A DNA stretch of 64,000 nt from an uncultured Muribaculum sp. GTDB lineage: Bacteria > Bacteroidota > Bacteroidia > Bacteroidales > Muribaculaceae. The stretch is from NCBI GenBank assembly GCA_910587665.1, contig CAJUMZ010000016.1, forward strand, positions 9,248-73,247, given 5' to 3'. The notes beneath the pieces are model-generated. The model searched no databases and had not been told where the DNA came from. It saw only the letters and a list, made by a program, of their open reading frames with translations. Position numbers and translations under genes: made by a program. Shown here piece by piece: positions 35,489 to 44,410 of the stretch. How positions within the stretch are numbered: position 1 is the stretch's first letter; the number at the start of each line of letters is the position of its first letter.

Positions 35489-36169
35489 ATGAAGGTTGTT
35501 GACTATAAAAATGTAGAGATTCTACGCAAGGAGCATGTAGTCCTTAAGAACGTAAATCTTGAGGTAGAAGAGGGTGAGTTTATTTATATAATAGGCAAAG
35601 TGGGAAGTGGTAAAAGCAGCCTTCTGAAATCCATGTATGCCGAAATTCCCGTAGAGACGGGTGAGGCCCACGTACTCGACTATGACGTAACTGCGATTAA
35701 ACGCAAAAAGATACCGTTTTTGCGCCGTGACATCGGCATAGTTTTCCAGGATTTTCAACTGCTGACCGATCGTACTGTATATGAAAACCTTTTGTTCGTA
35801 CTCCAGGCAACCGGTTGGAAAAACAAAAGTGACATGGACGACCGTATCGAAGAAGTGCTTAAGGAGGTAGGCATGTTAACTAAATCATATAAGATGCCTC
35901 ATGAACTGTCGGGAGGAGAGCAGCAACGTATAGTGATAGCAAGGGCACTCCTAAACCGCCCGAAACTGATACTCGCCGACGAGCCTACCGGTAATCTTGA
36001 TCCTGCCACAGGCGAACAGATAGTGCGTTACCTGCATGGCATTGCCGCTGAGGGTACAGCCGTAATCATGGCGACACATAACCTTAGCCTGCTTGACACA
36101 TTTCCTGGCAAGGTACTTCGGTGTGATGACAAGTGTCTTGCCCCGATGGAAGGAATTGTGTGCAATTGA
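35489..36169 (+). CDS. ftsE: FtsE-like ABC transporter ATPase
   Basis: Cytoplasmic ATPase of the FtsEX type, 226 residues from the ATG at 35489. A TTG four codons earlier would overlap hisIE and is less likely. Walker A is GKVGSGKSSLLK, the Q-loop IGIVFQDFQLL, the signature LSGGEQQRIVIA, and Walker B LILADEPTGNLD. In FtsEX it drives peptidoglycan hydrolase activation at division. No ftsX lies next to it here, and it is eight bases after hisIE, so it is an orphan ATPase cotranscribed with histidine genes. A LolD-like role is a possible alternative. Confidence 0.85.
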   Translation: MKVVDYKNVEILRKEHVVLKNVNLEVEEGEFIYIIGKVGSGKSSLLKSMYAEIPVETGEAHVLDYDVTAIKRKKIPFLRRDIGIVFQDFQLLTDRTVYENLLFVLQATGWKNKSDMDDRIEEVLKEVGMLTKSYKMPHELSGGEQQRIVIARALLNRPKLILADEPTGNLDPATGEQIVRYLHGIAAEGTAVIMATHNLSLLDTFPGKVLRCDDKCLAPMEGIVCN

Positions 36170-36194
36170 TGTCAGCAATACGACACTTTTTTAT

Positions 36195-36202
36195 TACTTT
36201 TG
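36195..36202 (+). promoter_or_regulatory. -7 box for lysC
   Basis: Perfect TACTTTTG with no TTG at the right distance upstream. It sets the transcript start near 36209 and supports the ATG at 36236. Confidence 0.45.
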
Positions 36203-36235
36203 CAAGTATTTTTGAAAACTATAGATATAATCAAA

Positions 36236-37567
36236 ATGAAGGTTTTAAAATTTGGAGGCACTTCAGTCGGCTCTGCGCAGCGTATTAAGGAAGTAGCCGA
36301 TCTTGTAACCTCGCGTGGTAAAAACATTGTCGTACTCTCGGCCATGTCGGGTACCACCAACACACTTGTTGAAATATCGGAATATCTTTACAAAAAGAAC
36401 ATTGACGGGGCAAAAGAGACCGTAAATCAGCTTGAGTCAAAATATATGCGCACAATTGACGAGCTGTATGGCACTCCGGCGGCTAAGGAAGCGGCTGTCA
36501 AGGAGGTGAAAGGGTGTTTCAATTATATCCGTTCGTTTACTAAGGATATTTTCACTTTGTTTGAGGAGAAGGAGATACTTGCACAAGGTGAGCTGATGTC
36601 AACAGCGATGATGAATATTTACCTTCAGGAAAAAGGTGTCAACTCCGTATTGCTTCCGGCCTTGGAGTTTATGCGCACCGATAAAAACTCTGAACCCGAT
36701 ACTCAGTATATACGTCAGAAACTGAATGCTCGACTTGAAAAGCATCAGGATGCTGATATCTACATAACCCAGGGATACATATGCCGCAATGCTTACGGAG
36801 AAATAGACAATCTCCAGCGTGGAGGCAGCGATTATACGGCGTCACTTATCGGAGCGGCTATCAATGCAGAGGAAATTGAAATCTGGACCGATATCGACGG
36901 TATGCACAACAATGACCCGCGCTTTGTGGAAGGAACCAAGCCGGTCAAGGAACTTCATTTTGAAGAAGCTGCCGAGCTTGCCTACTTCGGTGCAAAGATT
37001 TTGCATCCTACCTGTATACTCCCTGCCAAGCTTAACAATATACCGGTAAGACTGCTAAACACTATGCAACCTGATGCGGCCGGTACATTGATCCATAATT
37101 CGCAGGATCCACGCAAGATAAAGGCAGTAGCCGCAAAAGACAATATCACCGCGATAAAAATAAAGTCGGGTAGGATGTTGCTTGCTTATGGCTTCCTCCG
37201 CAAGGTGTTTGAAGTATTTGAGACTCACCAGACTCCGATTGACATGATTGCCACATCCGAGGTAGGTGTCTCACTGACTATTGATAATGAGCGCAATCTT
37301 TGCCATATACTTGATGACCTGAGAAAGTTCGGTACGGTGACTGTCGACAAAGATATGGTGATAATCTGTGTGGTCGGCGATCTTGAATGGCAGAATCGCG
37401 GCTTTGAGGCCGAGGCTCTCGATGCACTGAAAGAGCTGCCCGTACGTATGATTTCCTATGGAGGTAGCAATTACAATATATCGTTCCTTGTACGGAAAGA
37501 AGACAAGGTGAAGGCACTCAACCTGTTAAGCGACCGATTGTTTAAGAACAAAGAGGCTAATGCTTAA
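36236..37567 (+). CDS. lysC: Aspartate kinase
   Basis: First step of the aspartate pathway. From the ATG at 36236 it has 443 residues and begins MKVLKFGGTSVGSAQRIKE, the ATP/aspartate kinase motif. An earlier in-frame ATG at 36200 falls inside the -7 box and is rejected. Later motifs: GGSDYTASLIGAAINAEEIE and ILHPTCILPA, then two C-terminal ACT domains (about 300-440) for amino-acid feedback. It is 13 bases upstream of lysA, so lysine feedback is likely. No lysine riboswitch fits in the short upstream gap. Confidence 0.94.
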   Translation: MKVLKFGGTSVGSAQRIKEVADLVTSRGKNIVVLSAMSGTTNTLVEISEYLYKKNIDGAKETVNQLESKYMRTIDELYGTPAAKEAAVKEVKGCFNYIRSFTKDIFTLFEEKEILAQGELMSTAMMNIYLQEKGVNSVLLPALEFMRTDKNSEPDTQYIRQKLNARLEKHQDADIYITQGYICRNAYGEIDNLQRGGSDYTASLIGAAINAEEIEIWTDIDGMHNNDPRFVEGTKPVKELHFEEAAELAYFGAKILHPTCILPAKLNNIPVRLLNTMQPDAAGTLIHNSQDPRKIKAVAAKDNITAIKIKSGRMLLAYGFLRKVFEVFETHQTPIDMIATSEVGVSLTIDNERNLCHILDDLRKFGTVTVDKDMVIICVVGDLEWQNRGFEAEALDALKELPVRMISYGGSNYNISFLVRKEDKVKALNLLSDRLFKNKEANA

Positions 37568-37580
37568 ATAATTACAAGTT

Positions 37581-38726
37581 ATGAGTAAATTCCCGATAAA
37601 AGAATTTGAATCGCAGTCCACTCCATTCTATTATTACGACATGGAGTTGCTTCGCAATACCCTTGATGCGATAAAGACAGCCGCCCCTGACAGCTGTTTC
37701 CATGTCCATTATGCTATAAAGGCTAATGCCAATTCATTGGTGATAAGGGAAATTGCGAAAGCCGGATTTGGCGTTGACTGCGTAAGTGAAGGTGAAATAA
37801 GGGCTGCGTTAAATGCCGGATTTCCGTCATCAAAGATTGTATTTGCCGGAGTGGGGAAGGGTGACAGCGAGATTGACTTCGCTCTTGATAACGATATCGA
37901 ATGCTTCAATGTCGAGTCGATACCTGAACTTCAGTTGATTCAAGAGATGGCTTCGGTAAAGGACAAGATCGCCAATGTCGCTCTCAGGGTTAATCCCAAT
38001 ATTGACGCCCACACTCATCATTACATCACTACCGGACTGGAAGAGAATAAGTTCGGTATTGCGTTGGAGATGCTTCATGAGGCTGTTGACTTTTGCTTGA
38101 AAAATCCTAACCTGCGACTTGTGGGATTGCATTTCCATATCGGTTCGCAGATTACTGTTACAGAGCCATTCAAGATTCTTTGTGAGCGCATCAACACCCT
38201 TGTTGACCAATACAAAAAGCTTGGCGTAGAATTCCGCATGATTAACGTAGGTGGTGGCCTTGGTATTGACTACGATGATCCCGACGGGCATCCGATCCCT
38301 GACTTTAAATCATATTTTGATGTGTTCCGTGAAAATCTCAGGCTTGATGCTACACAACAGGTACATTTCGAACTCGGCCGCTCAATAGTAGGGCAGTGTG
38401 GCTCACTTATCACAAAAGTGCGTTATATAAAGGAAGGCGTAAAAAAGAAATTTGTTATTGTCGATGCCGGCATGACCGATCTTATACGCCCCGCACTTTA
38501 TCAGGCTCATCACTTGATCCAGAATATCACTTCTCAAAGTTCAGAGACTGAGGTCTACGATGTCGTAGGACCCATATGTGAGTCATCCGACTGTTTCGGT
38601 ATGGAAGAGACCCTGCCTGTAACCCGACGCGGTGACTTGCTTGCAATACGCTCGGCAGGTGCCTATGGCGAAATCATGGCATCTCAATACAATTGCCGCA
38701 ATCTTCCCGGTTCAATTGTATTATAG
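37581..38726 (+). CDS. lysA: Diaminopimelate decarboxylase
   Basis: PLP enzyme for the last step of lysine synthesis, 381 residues. The Schiff-base lysine is K47 in HYAIKANAN. The glycine-rich PLP phosphate loop is VGGGLGIDY and the substrate cysteine is in GPICESSDCF. It forms an operon with lysC and ends before a strong bidirectional terminator. Confidence 0.95.
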   Translation: MSKFPIKEFESQSTPFYYYDMELLRNTLDAIKTAAPDSCFHVHYAIKANANSLVIREIAKAGFGVDCVSEGEIRAALNAGFPSSKIVFAGVGKGDSEIDFALDNDIECFNVESIPELQLIQEMASVKDKIANVALRVNPNIDAHTHHYITTGLEENKFGIALEMLHEAVDFCLKNPNLRLVGLHFHIGSQITVTEPFKILCERINTLVDQYKKLGVEFRMINVGGGLGIDYDDPDGHPIPDFKSYFDVFRENLRLDATQQVHFELGRSIVGQCGSLITKVRYIKEGVKKKFVIVDAGMTDLIRPALYQAHHLIQNITSQSSETEVYDVVGPICESSDCFGMEETLPVTRRGDLLAIRSAGAYGEIMASQYNCRNLPGSIVL

Positions 38727-38745
38727 CAGATTAGACAAAGCTATA

Positions 38746-38788
38746 AAAAAAGTAGCCGTGCCATCAACAATGACGCGGCTACTTTTTT
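38746..38788. terminator. Bidirectional terminator between lysA and ahpC
   Basis: A 13-bp perfect stem AAAAAAGTAGCCG/CGGCTACTTTTTT (38746-38758 with 38776-38788) with a 17-nt loop. It has A runs and T runs on both sides and so serves both converging genes. Confidence 0.9.
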
Positions 38789-38802
38789 AACTTGATATGT
38801 AA

Positions 38803-39369
38803 TTATATTTTCCCAACAAGTTCAATGCTTGGGGTTAGGGTAGCGGCACCTTTCTTCCATTTTGCCGGACACACATGACCCGGATTGTTCTCCACAAACT
38901 GAGCGGCTTCTATCTTCCTGAGCAATTCGGAAGCGTCACGACCTATGCCGTTGTCATGGATCTCCACAATCTTAATCTTGCCTTCGGGATTGATGACAAA
39001 AGTGCCACGGTAGGCAAGGAAATCTTCCGGATTCAGCACTCCGAATGATTCACTTAGAAAACCGGTCTTGTCAGCTATCATAGGGAACTTTATCTGACGG
39101 ATGCTTTCCGAAGCATCAGCCCATGCCTTATGGGTAAATTGCGTATCAGTACTTACTGAGTACACTTCCACACCAAGTTCCTTAAACTTATCATAGTTTT
39201 CGGCCATGTCAAGCAACTCTGTAGGGCAGACAAAGGTAAAATCTGCCGGATAAAAGAAAAATACGCTCCATTTTCCTTTTATGTCATCATTACTTATCTC
39301 AACAAACTCGCCATCTTTATAAGCCGGGAGCTTGAAATCTACAATCGACTTGTTTACAATAGTTTCCAT
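38803..39369 (-). CDS. ahpC: AhpC peroxiredoxin
   Basis: Two-cysteine peroxiredoxin that reduces hydrogen peroxide and organic peroxides, 188 residues. The peroxidatic Cys is C48 in ADFTFVCPTEL and the resolving Cys is in NNPGHVCPAKW near residue 166. The usual partner ahpF does not follow: the gene converges on lysA. No TAnnTTTG box is visible upstream on this strand. The 258-base gap to the next gene is AT-rich, and a clear OxyR site was not found. Confidence 0.96.
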   Translation of the reverse strand: METIVNKSIVDFKLPAYKDGEFVEISNDDIKGKWSVFFFYPADFTFVCPTELLDMAENYDKFKELGVEVYSVSTDTQFTHKAWADASESIRQIKFPMIADKTGFLSESFGVLNPEDFLAYRGTFVINPEGKIKIVEIHDNGIGRDASELLRKIEAAQFVENNPGHVCPAKWKKGAATLTPSIELVGKI

Positions 39370-39563
39370 ATTCTTATTTAATTTGTATTTGTCTTTATAA
39401 CAATTACTTCATTACGTTGTTAACGATAGCGCACTTAATTAATCATAATATAGTTGAGCGATTTTTAAATCTCAGATTTGGCGGTAGGAGATTATTTGAC
39501 AACATACCAAATTTAACATAATATTGATTATGGGAATTATATGTAACTTTTTTTATAGGACTG

Positions 39564-39581
39564 TTTGCAACTGGTTTGCAA
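39564..39581. repeat. Tandem TTTGCAA pair upstream of the metal efflux locus
   Basis: TTTGCAA at 39564-39570 and 39575-39581, eleven bases apart (one helical turn). They lie just ahead of the -7 box at 39593. The same heptamer recurs in the gap before the HTH gene at 53194. Confidence 0.4.
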
Positions 39582-39592
39582 TGCTAATGCCG

Positions 39593-39600
39593 TAACTTTG
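39593..39600 (+). promoter_or_regulatory. -7 box for the metal efflux locus
   Basis: Perfect TAACTTTG. TTTG elements exist upstream, but at 14 and 25 bp rather than 20, so an activator may be needed. It supports the ATG at 39628. Confidence 0.5.
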
Positions 39601-39627
39601 CGCAAAAATAGCTATCTTTACGGCGCA

Positions 39628-40074
39628 ATGAAGATTTACAACAAAATATTGACACTGTTTGTCAGTGTACTCGTCATGATGACTACTACATTACAGTTTC
39701 ATCACCACGACTGCCATGGTGTCGCTTTCTTCTCATTGCTGCAAAATAACGAGGTTACGCTCGACGCTTCATCAGGATTGCTCTCGTTAGAAAAATGTCA
39801 TCATAAATCCGAATCGTGTAGCCATCATGCCCCCGATTGTAAAGGACACGGAAAATGTTCTTTGCATATTGATCAATCGGATATTTTCAGATCTACAGCG
39901 CATTTATCATTATTCCCGATAGAGACTCAAACCTATGACATTGAGGATTCTATCGCATTCCCATTAACTACATTTTATTCTACTGTATTAAACGCGCGAT
40001 ATTATCTGAGACATTTGTCATTGATAATAAAGACTTCTTCAATATTCCGCGCGCCACCTTTCATGTGTATTTAA
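39628..40074 (+). CDS. His/Cys-rich exported small protein (DUF6769-like)
   Basis: A 148-residue protein with an N-terminal hydrophobic segment (residues 7-20) ending near LQFHHHDCHG. A cluster of His and Cys follows in KCHHKSESCSHHAPDCKGHG, and a conserved-looking end FRAPPFMCI. The many His and Cys suggest metal binding. It resembles the DUF6769 proteins found ahead of cation efflux genes in Bacteroides. The start at 39628 follows the -7 box. It lies 67 bases before the adaptor gene, so it belongs to the efflux locus, perhaps as a periplasmic metal chaperone or sensor. Confidence 0.65.
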   Translation: MKIYNKILTLFVSVLVMMTTTLQFHHHDCHGVAFFSLLQNNEVTLDASSGLLSLEKCHHKSESCSHHAPDCKGHGKCSLHIDQSDIFRSTAHLSLFPIETQTYDIEDSIAFPLTTFYSTVLNARYYLRHLSLIIKTSSIFRAPPFMCI

Positions 40075-40141
40075 TTTAATGCCCAGGCAATGTAATCGCC
40101 TGAACACCAGCAATATAACATCGATTTAATTTAAATTACGC

Positions 40142-41293
40142 ATGAAATACATATCTAACTTATTGGCAATAAGCTTATTGGCTTTTGCGGCATGTTCCGG
40201 AAATCATTCCGGGCATGAACACTCAGAAGATGAAGAAAAATCCCAACATAATATCCATGGATTAGCAGAAGAAGAAAAAGGCTCCGACGAGATAATCCTC
40301 TCGCCTGAAACGGCAGAAAAATATGGTATAAAAGTCACAACACTGAACAGACGCCCATTCTCCGAGGCAATAAAGGTCAGCGGCAGTATTATCGGCGCGC
40401 CGGGCGATGTCGCCACTATCGTGGCAAAGTCATCAGGGGTTGTATCCCTTAATAAAAATGTAGTCCCGGGTAAAAAAATCGGTCAGGGAGCATCAATAGG
40501 CTCCGTATCTTCTCAAGGATTTACCGGCGGTGATGCCGACGAAGTGGCTTCGCTTCAATATAGTGCGGCCAAGAAAGAACTTGACCGGATCACTCCTCTT
40601 TATAAAGAAGGCATAGTATCGGCCAAAGAGTACAATGCCACGCTTGCTGCTTATGAACAGGCTCGTGCCGCACATTCCGGTCGAAATTCGGGAGGCGCAC
40701 TTACATCTCCTGTCGGAGGAGTAATTACCGAACTTCTTGTAAAGCAAGGAGATTATGTGAGTGTCGGACAACCGGTGGCAACTGTATCACGCAATTCAAG
40801 GCTATTGTTGCGTGCTGACGTCCCGCAGAAATATCACTCGATATTGCCCGGCGTCACCACTGCCAATTTCCGGCCGGCATATTCCGAAGATGTATTCTCA
40901 TTGTCAGAGCTCAACGGTAGCAGATCGTCTTCTGCCGATAATGTAGCTGCCCAGCCCGGATATATCCCTGTATATTTCTCCTTTGACAACAATGGTTCGG
41001 TTGTACCGGGGAGCAGCGCTGAAGTATACTTGCAAAGCGAGCCTCGCGATTCAGTGCTTGTAATTCCGGTGAGCGCGCTTACTGAGCAACAAGGAAAACT
41101 CTTTGCCTATGTTAAGCTTGATGACCACGGTTATGAAAAGCGCAACGTCACCATCGGTGTATCAGATGGTAAGGAGGCCCAGTTGCTCTCAGGAATCCGT
41201 GACGGCGAGACAATTGTTACCGAAGGTGTCATATTCATAAAACTTGCCGAGACATCGAATGTAGTTCCTGAAGGTCATTCCCACAATCATTGA
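40142..41293 (+). CDS. RND efflux periplasmic adaptor (CzcB/CusB type)
   Basis: Membrane-fusion protein of a metal exporter, 383 residues. It is a lipoprotein (Cys18 after ISLLAFAA) with a His/Glu/Asp-rich segment right after lipidation (HSGHEHSEDEEKS) that may gather metal. Barrel and lipoyl parts: KVSGSIIGAPGD, then TSPVGGVITELLVKQGDYVS. It ends VPEGHSHNH, again His-rich. The pump gene follows four bases later. The metal (Zn, Co, Cd, Cu or Ni) cannot be assigned by eye. Confidence 0.85.
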   Translation: MKYISNLLAISLLAFAACSGNHSGHEHSEDEEKSQHNIHGLAEEEKGSDEIILSPETAEKYGIKVTTLNRRPFSEAIKVSGSIIGAPGDVATIVAKSSGVVSLNKNVVPGKKIGQGASIGSVSSQGFTGGDADEVASLQYSAAKKELDRITPLYKEGIVSAKEYNATLAAYEQARAAHSGRNSGGALTSPVGGVITELLVKQGDYVSVGQPVATVSRNSRLLLRADVPQKYHSILPGVTTANFRPAYSEDVFSLSELNGSRSSSADNVAAQPGYIPVYFSFDNNGSVVPGSSAEVYLQSEPRDSVLVIPVSALTEQQGKLFAYVKLDDHGYEKRNVTIGVSDGKEAQLLSGIRDGETIVTEGVIFIKLAETSNVVPEGHSHNH

Positions 41294-41297
41294 TGCC

Positions 41298-44200
41298 ATG
41301 CTTAACCGAATAATCAAGTTTTCGCTCGCCAACCGCGTTGCGATTGTGATATTGTCCGGTCTGCTTCTGCTTGCCGGATGCGCGGTGCTTATGAAAATGG
41401 AGGTTGACATATTCCCCGACCTCAATGCGCCCACCGTAGTTGTGATGACCGAAGCCCCGGGATTGGCCCCCGAGGAAGTGGAAAAGGTAGTCACCTACCC
41501 TGTTGAGACGGCAGTAAACGGGGCTACCGATGTGCGTCGCGTGAGATCCTCCTCTGCTACAGGCTTTTCTGTAATCTGGATTGAATTTGACTGGGGCACT
41601 GATATATATAAGGCTCGTCAGATCGTCGCCGAGCGGTTGAATGAGGTGGCGGAGAAGCTTCCGGCAGGTGTCGGGACACCGGTTATCGGCCCTCAATCCT
41701 CAATCCTTGGGGAAATGCTTATAATAGGACTTACTGCCGACTCAACTTCAATGACAGACTTGCGTACCATAGCCGACCGCACTATCAGCCCGCAACTTCT
41801 TTCTATCGGCGGAGTTTCCCAGGTCTCGGTATTGGGCGGTGACGTCAAGGAGTATCAGATCAAGATGAACCCTGATAAGATGAAGCATTTTGACATATCG
41901 CTCGATGAAGTCATTGCCGCCACTGAATCAATAAATGACAATGCCTCGGGAGGCATCATTTACGACTATGGCAATGAATATATAATAAAAGGTGACATCA
42001 ACACACCTTCTGTCGACGCCATCGGCAACTCCGTGGTAAGGAGTGACGACCGTGGCATTGTATTGTTGTCGGATATCGCGGATGTAACCGTGGGAGGAAA
42101 ATTGCCGCGTACGGGAGCTGCATCGCTCAAATGCTCACCCTCGGTATTGCTCACAGTGACCAAACAGCCCTCTACAGGCACTATCGAACTAACCGAGACC
42201 ATTGAGGAGGAGTTGACAAAACTAAGCTCGACAATGCCTTCCGATATAAAGATCTCGACCGATATATTCAGGCAAAGCGACTTTATCGACAACTCGATAA
42301 GCAACTTGCAACAATCTCTGTTTGAAGGTGCATTATTCGTAATTGTCATATTGTTTTTCTTCCTGATGAATGTCCGCACGACGCTTATCTCTCTTGTTGC
42401 CCTCCCGATGTCAATCATAGTTACCGTCATTGTGCTTAATCTTCTTGGATTGAGCATCAATACCATGAGTCTCGGAGGTATTGCAATTGCGATCGGCTCA
42501 CTGGTTGATGATGCTATAGTTGATGTCGAAAATGTATACAAGCGGCTTCGCGAAAACTCCATGCTACCTGATGACAGGCGACGCAGCGTAATTTCCGTCG
42601 TGTATGAAGCGTCAAAAGAAGTGCGTATGCCAATATTTAATTCGTCATTGATAATCATAGCAAGTTTCCTCCCTCTCTTTTTCCTTCGCGGTCTTGAGGG
42701 CAGGATGCTGATTCCTCTCGGAATCTCGTTTATCGTGGCTCTTATCGCATCGACAATTGTAGCGCTTACACTTACTCCGGTGCTGTGTAGCTATCTGCTT
42801 AAAAGCAATGACGCTGACAAGCTTGGAAAGGAATCCTGGGTAGCGCGTAAACTAAAATCACTATACCAAGGCGCACTCGCTACAACGTTTAAGCATAAAA
42901 AGGCGCTGCTTATAGCCGTTTCCGCCCTTTTTGTAATTGCGTCTGCTCTATTCTTCACATTAGGTCGTAGTTTCCTACCATCTTTTAATGAAGGCTCTTT
43001 CACCATTAATGTGAGTGCCTTGCCCGGTATTTCACTGGAAGAGAGCGATCACATAGGTAGAATTGCCGAAGAAGCCATATTATCAGTCCCTGAAGTAAAG
43101 ACTGTGGCGAGAAAAACAGGTCGCGCCGAGCTTGACGAGCATTCTCTTGGAGTCAATGTATCGGAAATTGAAGCCCCTTATGAACTTGACGGTAGAAGTC
43201 GTAATGAGGTTGTGCGCGAATTGCGCGAAAAACTGTCGGAAATCCCCGGAGTCAATATCGAAATCGGTCAGCCGATATCTCACCGCATAGACGCCATGTT
43301 GTCAGGTACGGAGGCCCAGATAGCCATAAAAATATTTGGCGATGACTTGGAATCGCTCTACACTGTCGGTTCCGAGATTAAAAAGCATATATCTGAAGTT
43401 CCGGGCATTGTCGACGTCAATATAGAGCAACAGGTAGGTCGCCCGCAACTCGATATAAGGCCACGCCGAGGAATGCTTGCAAGATATGGTATACCGATGA
43501 ATAAATTCGTCGAGTTTATCAATGTTGCCCTCGGTGGAAAGGTTGTATCTCAGGTATACGAAGGAGGATTGCCATATGACATCACTTTGAGAGCTGATGA
43601 TTCCAACCGTGAGTCACTTTCCGCGATATCCGGTCTTATGATTGACAGTAATGTAGGCAAGATACCGCTTGACAACGTGGCTGAGATTGTTTCGACCACC
43701 GGTCCGAACACGATCAACCGCGAGAATGTGAGCCGACGTATAGTAGTGTCGGCCAATGTCGATGACCGTGATCTGAAAAGCGCAGTAAATGATATACGGA
43801 AAGAGATCGATGAAAATGTAACGCTCCCCGACGGATATTATATCAATTATTCAGGTCAGTTTGAAAGCGAGGAAGAAGCGTCGCGCACCCTTGCTATCAC
43901 GTCTTTAGGTGCATTGATTATAATTATTATGCTGCTCTATTCGGAATTTCATAATATGAAGCAGACTCTCATAATACTTGTCAATATGCCTCTTGCTATG
44001 ATAGGCGGCATCATGATATTGAAGTGCACGTCAGGAGAGCTGAATATCCCTGCTATAATCGGATTTATATCGCTCCTCGGCATAACCACGCGTAACGGTA
44101 TGCTCCTTATATCACGCTACAATCACCTTGCGGAAGAGCATGTCGGATTGATTGAACGTATAAAGACAGGTTCAGTCGACAGGCTTCTCCCCATTATGAT

Positions 44201-44378
44201 GACAGCCCTGACATCGGCACTCGCCCTTATCCCTCTCGCACTGAGAGGCAGTGAACCCGGCAACGAGATTCAATCGCCTATGGCAGTAGTGATTTTGGGT
44301 GGGCTAATTACCTCAACGTTGCTGAACATATTTGTTACCCCGGTGTTATATTATTTAACAAATAAGAAAAAATCGTAA
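41298..44378 (+). CDS. Heavy-metal RND efflux pump (CzcA/CusA type)
   Basis: Inner-membrane proton-driven pump, 1026 residues with 12 helices and two large periplasmic loops. The N-terminus MLNRIIKFSLANRVAIVI is typical of heavy-metal RND proteins, followed by VDIFPDLNAPTVVVMTEAPG. Helix 4 has GSLVDDAIVDVENVYK, the acidic proton-relay motif of this group. It runs with the adaptor and the TolC-like channel. The stop codon overlaps a -7 box for the channel gene. Confidence 0.9.
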   Translation: MLNRIIKFSLANRVAIVILSGLLLLAGCAVLMKMEVDIFPDLNAPTVVVMTEAPGLAPEEVEKVVTYPVETAVNGATDVRRVRSSSATGFSVIWIEFDWGTDIYKARQIVAERLNEVAEKLPAGVGTPVIGPQSSILGEMLIIGLTADSTSMTDLRTIADRTISPQLLSIGGVSQVSVLGGDVKEYQIKMNPDKMKHFDISLDEVIAATESINDNASGGIIYDYGNEYIIKGDINTPSVDAIGNSVVRSDDRGIVLLSDIADVTVGGKLPRTGAASLKCSPSVLLTVTKQPSTGTIELTETIEEELTKLSSTMPSDIKISTDIFRQSDFIDNSISNLQQSLFEGALFVIVILFFFLMNVRTTLISLVALPMSIIVTVIVLNLLGLSINTMSLGGIAIAIGSLVDDAIVDVENVYKRLRENSMLPDDRRRSVISVVYEASKEVRMPIFNSSLIIIASFLPLFFLRGLEGRMLIPLGISFIVALIASTIVALTLTPVLCSYLLKSNDADKLGKESWVARKLKSLYQGALATTFKHKKALLIAVSALFVIASALFFTLGRSFLPSFNEGSFTINVSALPGISLEESDHIGRIAEEAILSVPEVKTVARKTGRAELDEHSLGVNVSEIEAPYELDGRSRNEVVRELREKLSEIPGVNIEIGQPISHRIDAMLSGTEAQIAIKIFGDDLESLYTVGSEIKKHISEVPGIVDVNIEQQVGRPQLDIRPRRGMLARYGIPMNKFVEFINVALGGKVVSQVYEGGLPYDITLRADDSNRESLSAISGLMIDSNVGKIPLDNVAEIVSTTGPNTINRENVSRRIVVSANVDDRDLKSAVNDIRKEIDENVTLPDGYYINYSGQFESEEEASRTLAITSLGALIIIIMLLYSEFHNMKQTLIILVNMPLAMIGGIMILKCTSGELNIPAIIGFISLLGITTRNGMLLISRYNHLAEEHVGLIERIKTGSVDRLLPIMMTALTSALALIPLALRGSEPGNEIQSPMAVVILGGLITSTLLNIFVTPVLYYLTNKKKS

Positions 44379-44383
44379 CTTTG
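44376..44383 (+). promoter_or_regulatory. -7 box for the TolC-like gene, overlapping the pump stop codon
   Basis: TAACTTTG begins with the TAA stop of the pump gene. No TTG at 19-21 bp is seen, so it may be weak or a chance match. Confidence 0.3.
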
Positions 44384-44410
44384 TAAAATAATTCATAATA
44401 TATATTTTTC

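Noticed and set aside
36170..36235. Lysine riboswitch before lysC
   Set aside because: The gap from the ftsE stop to lysC is only about 66 bases, far too short for the aptamer.
39370..39627. Possible OxyR site upstream of ahpC (ATAG repeats at 39426 and 39450)
   Set aside because: The spacing is 24 rather than the 22 of tandem OxyR half sites and CTAT elements are missing.
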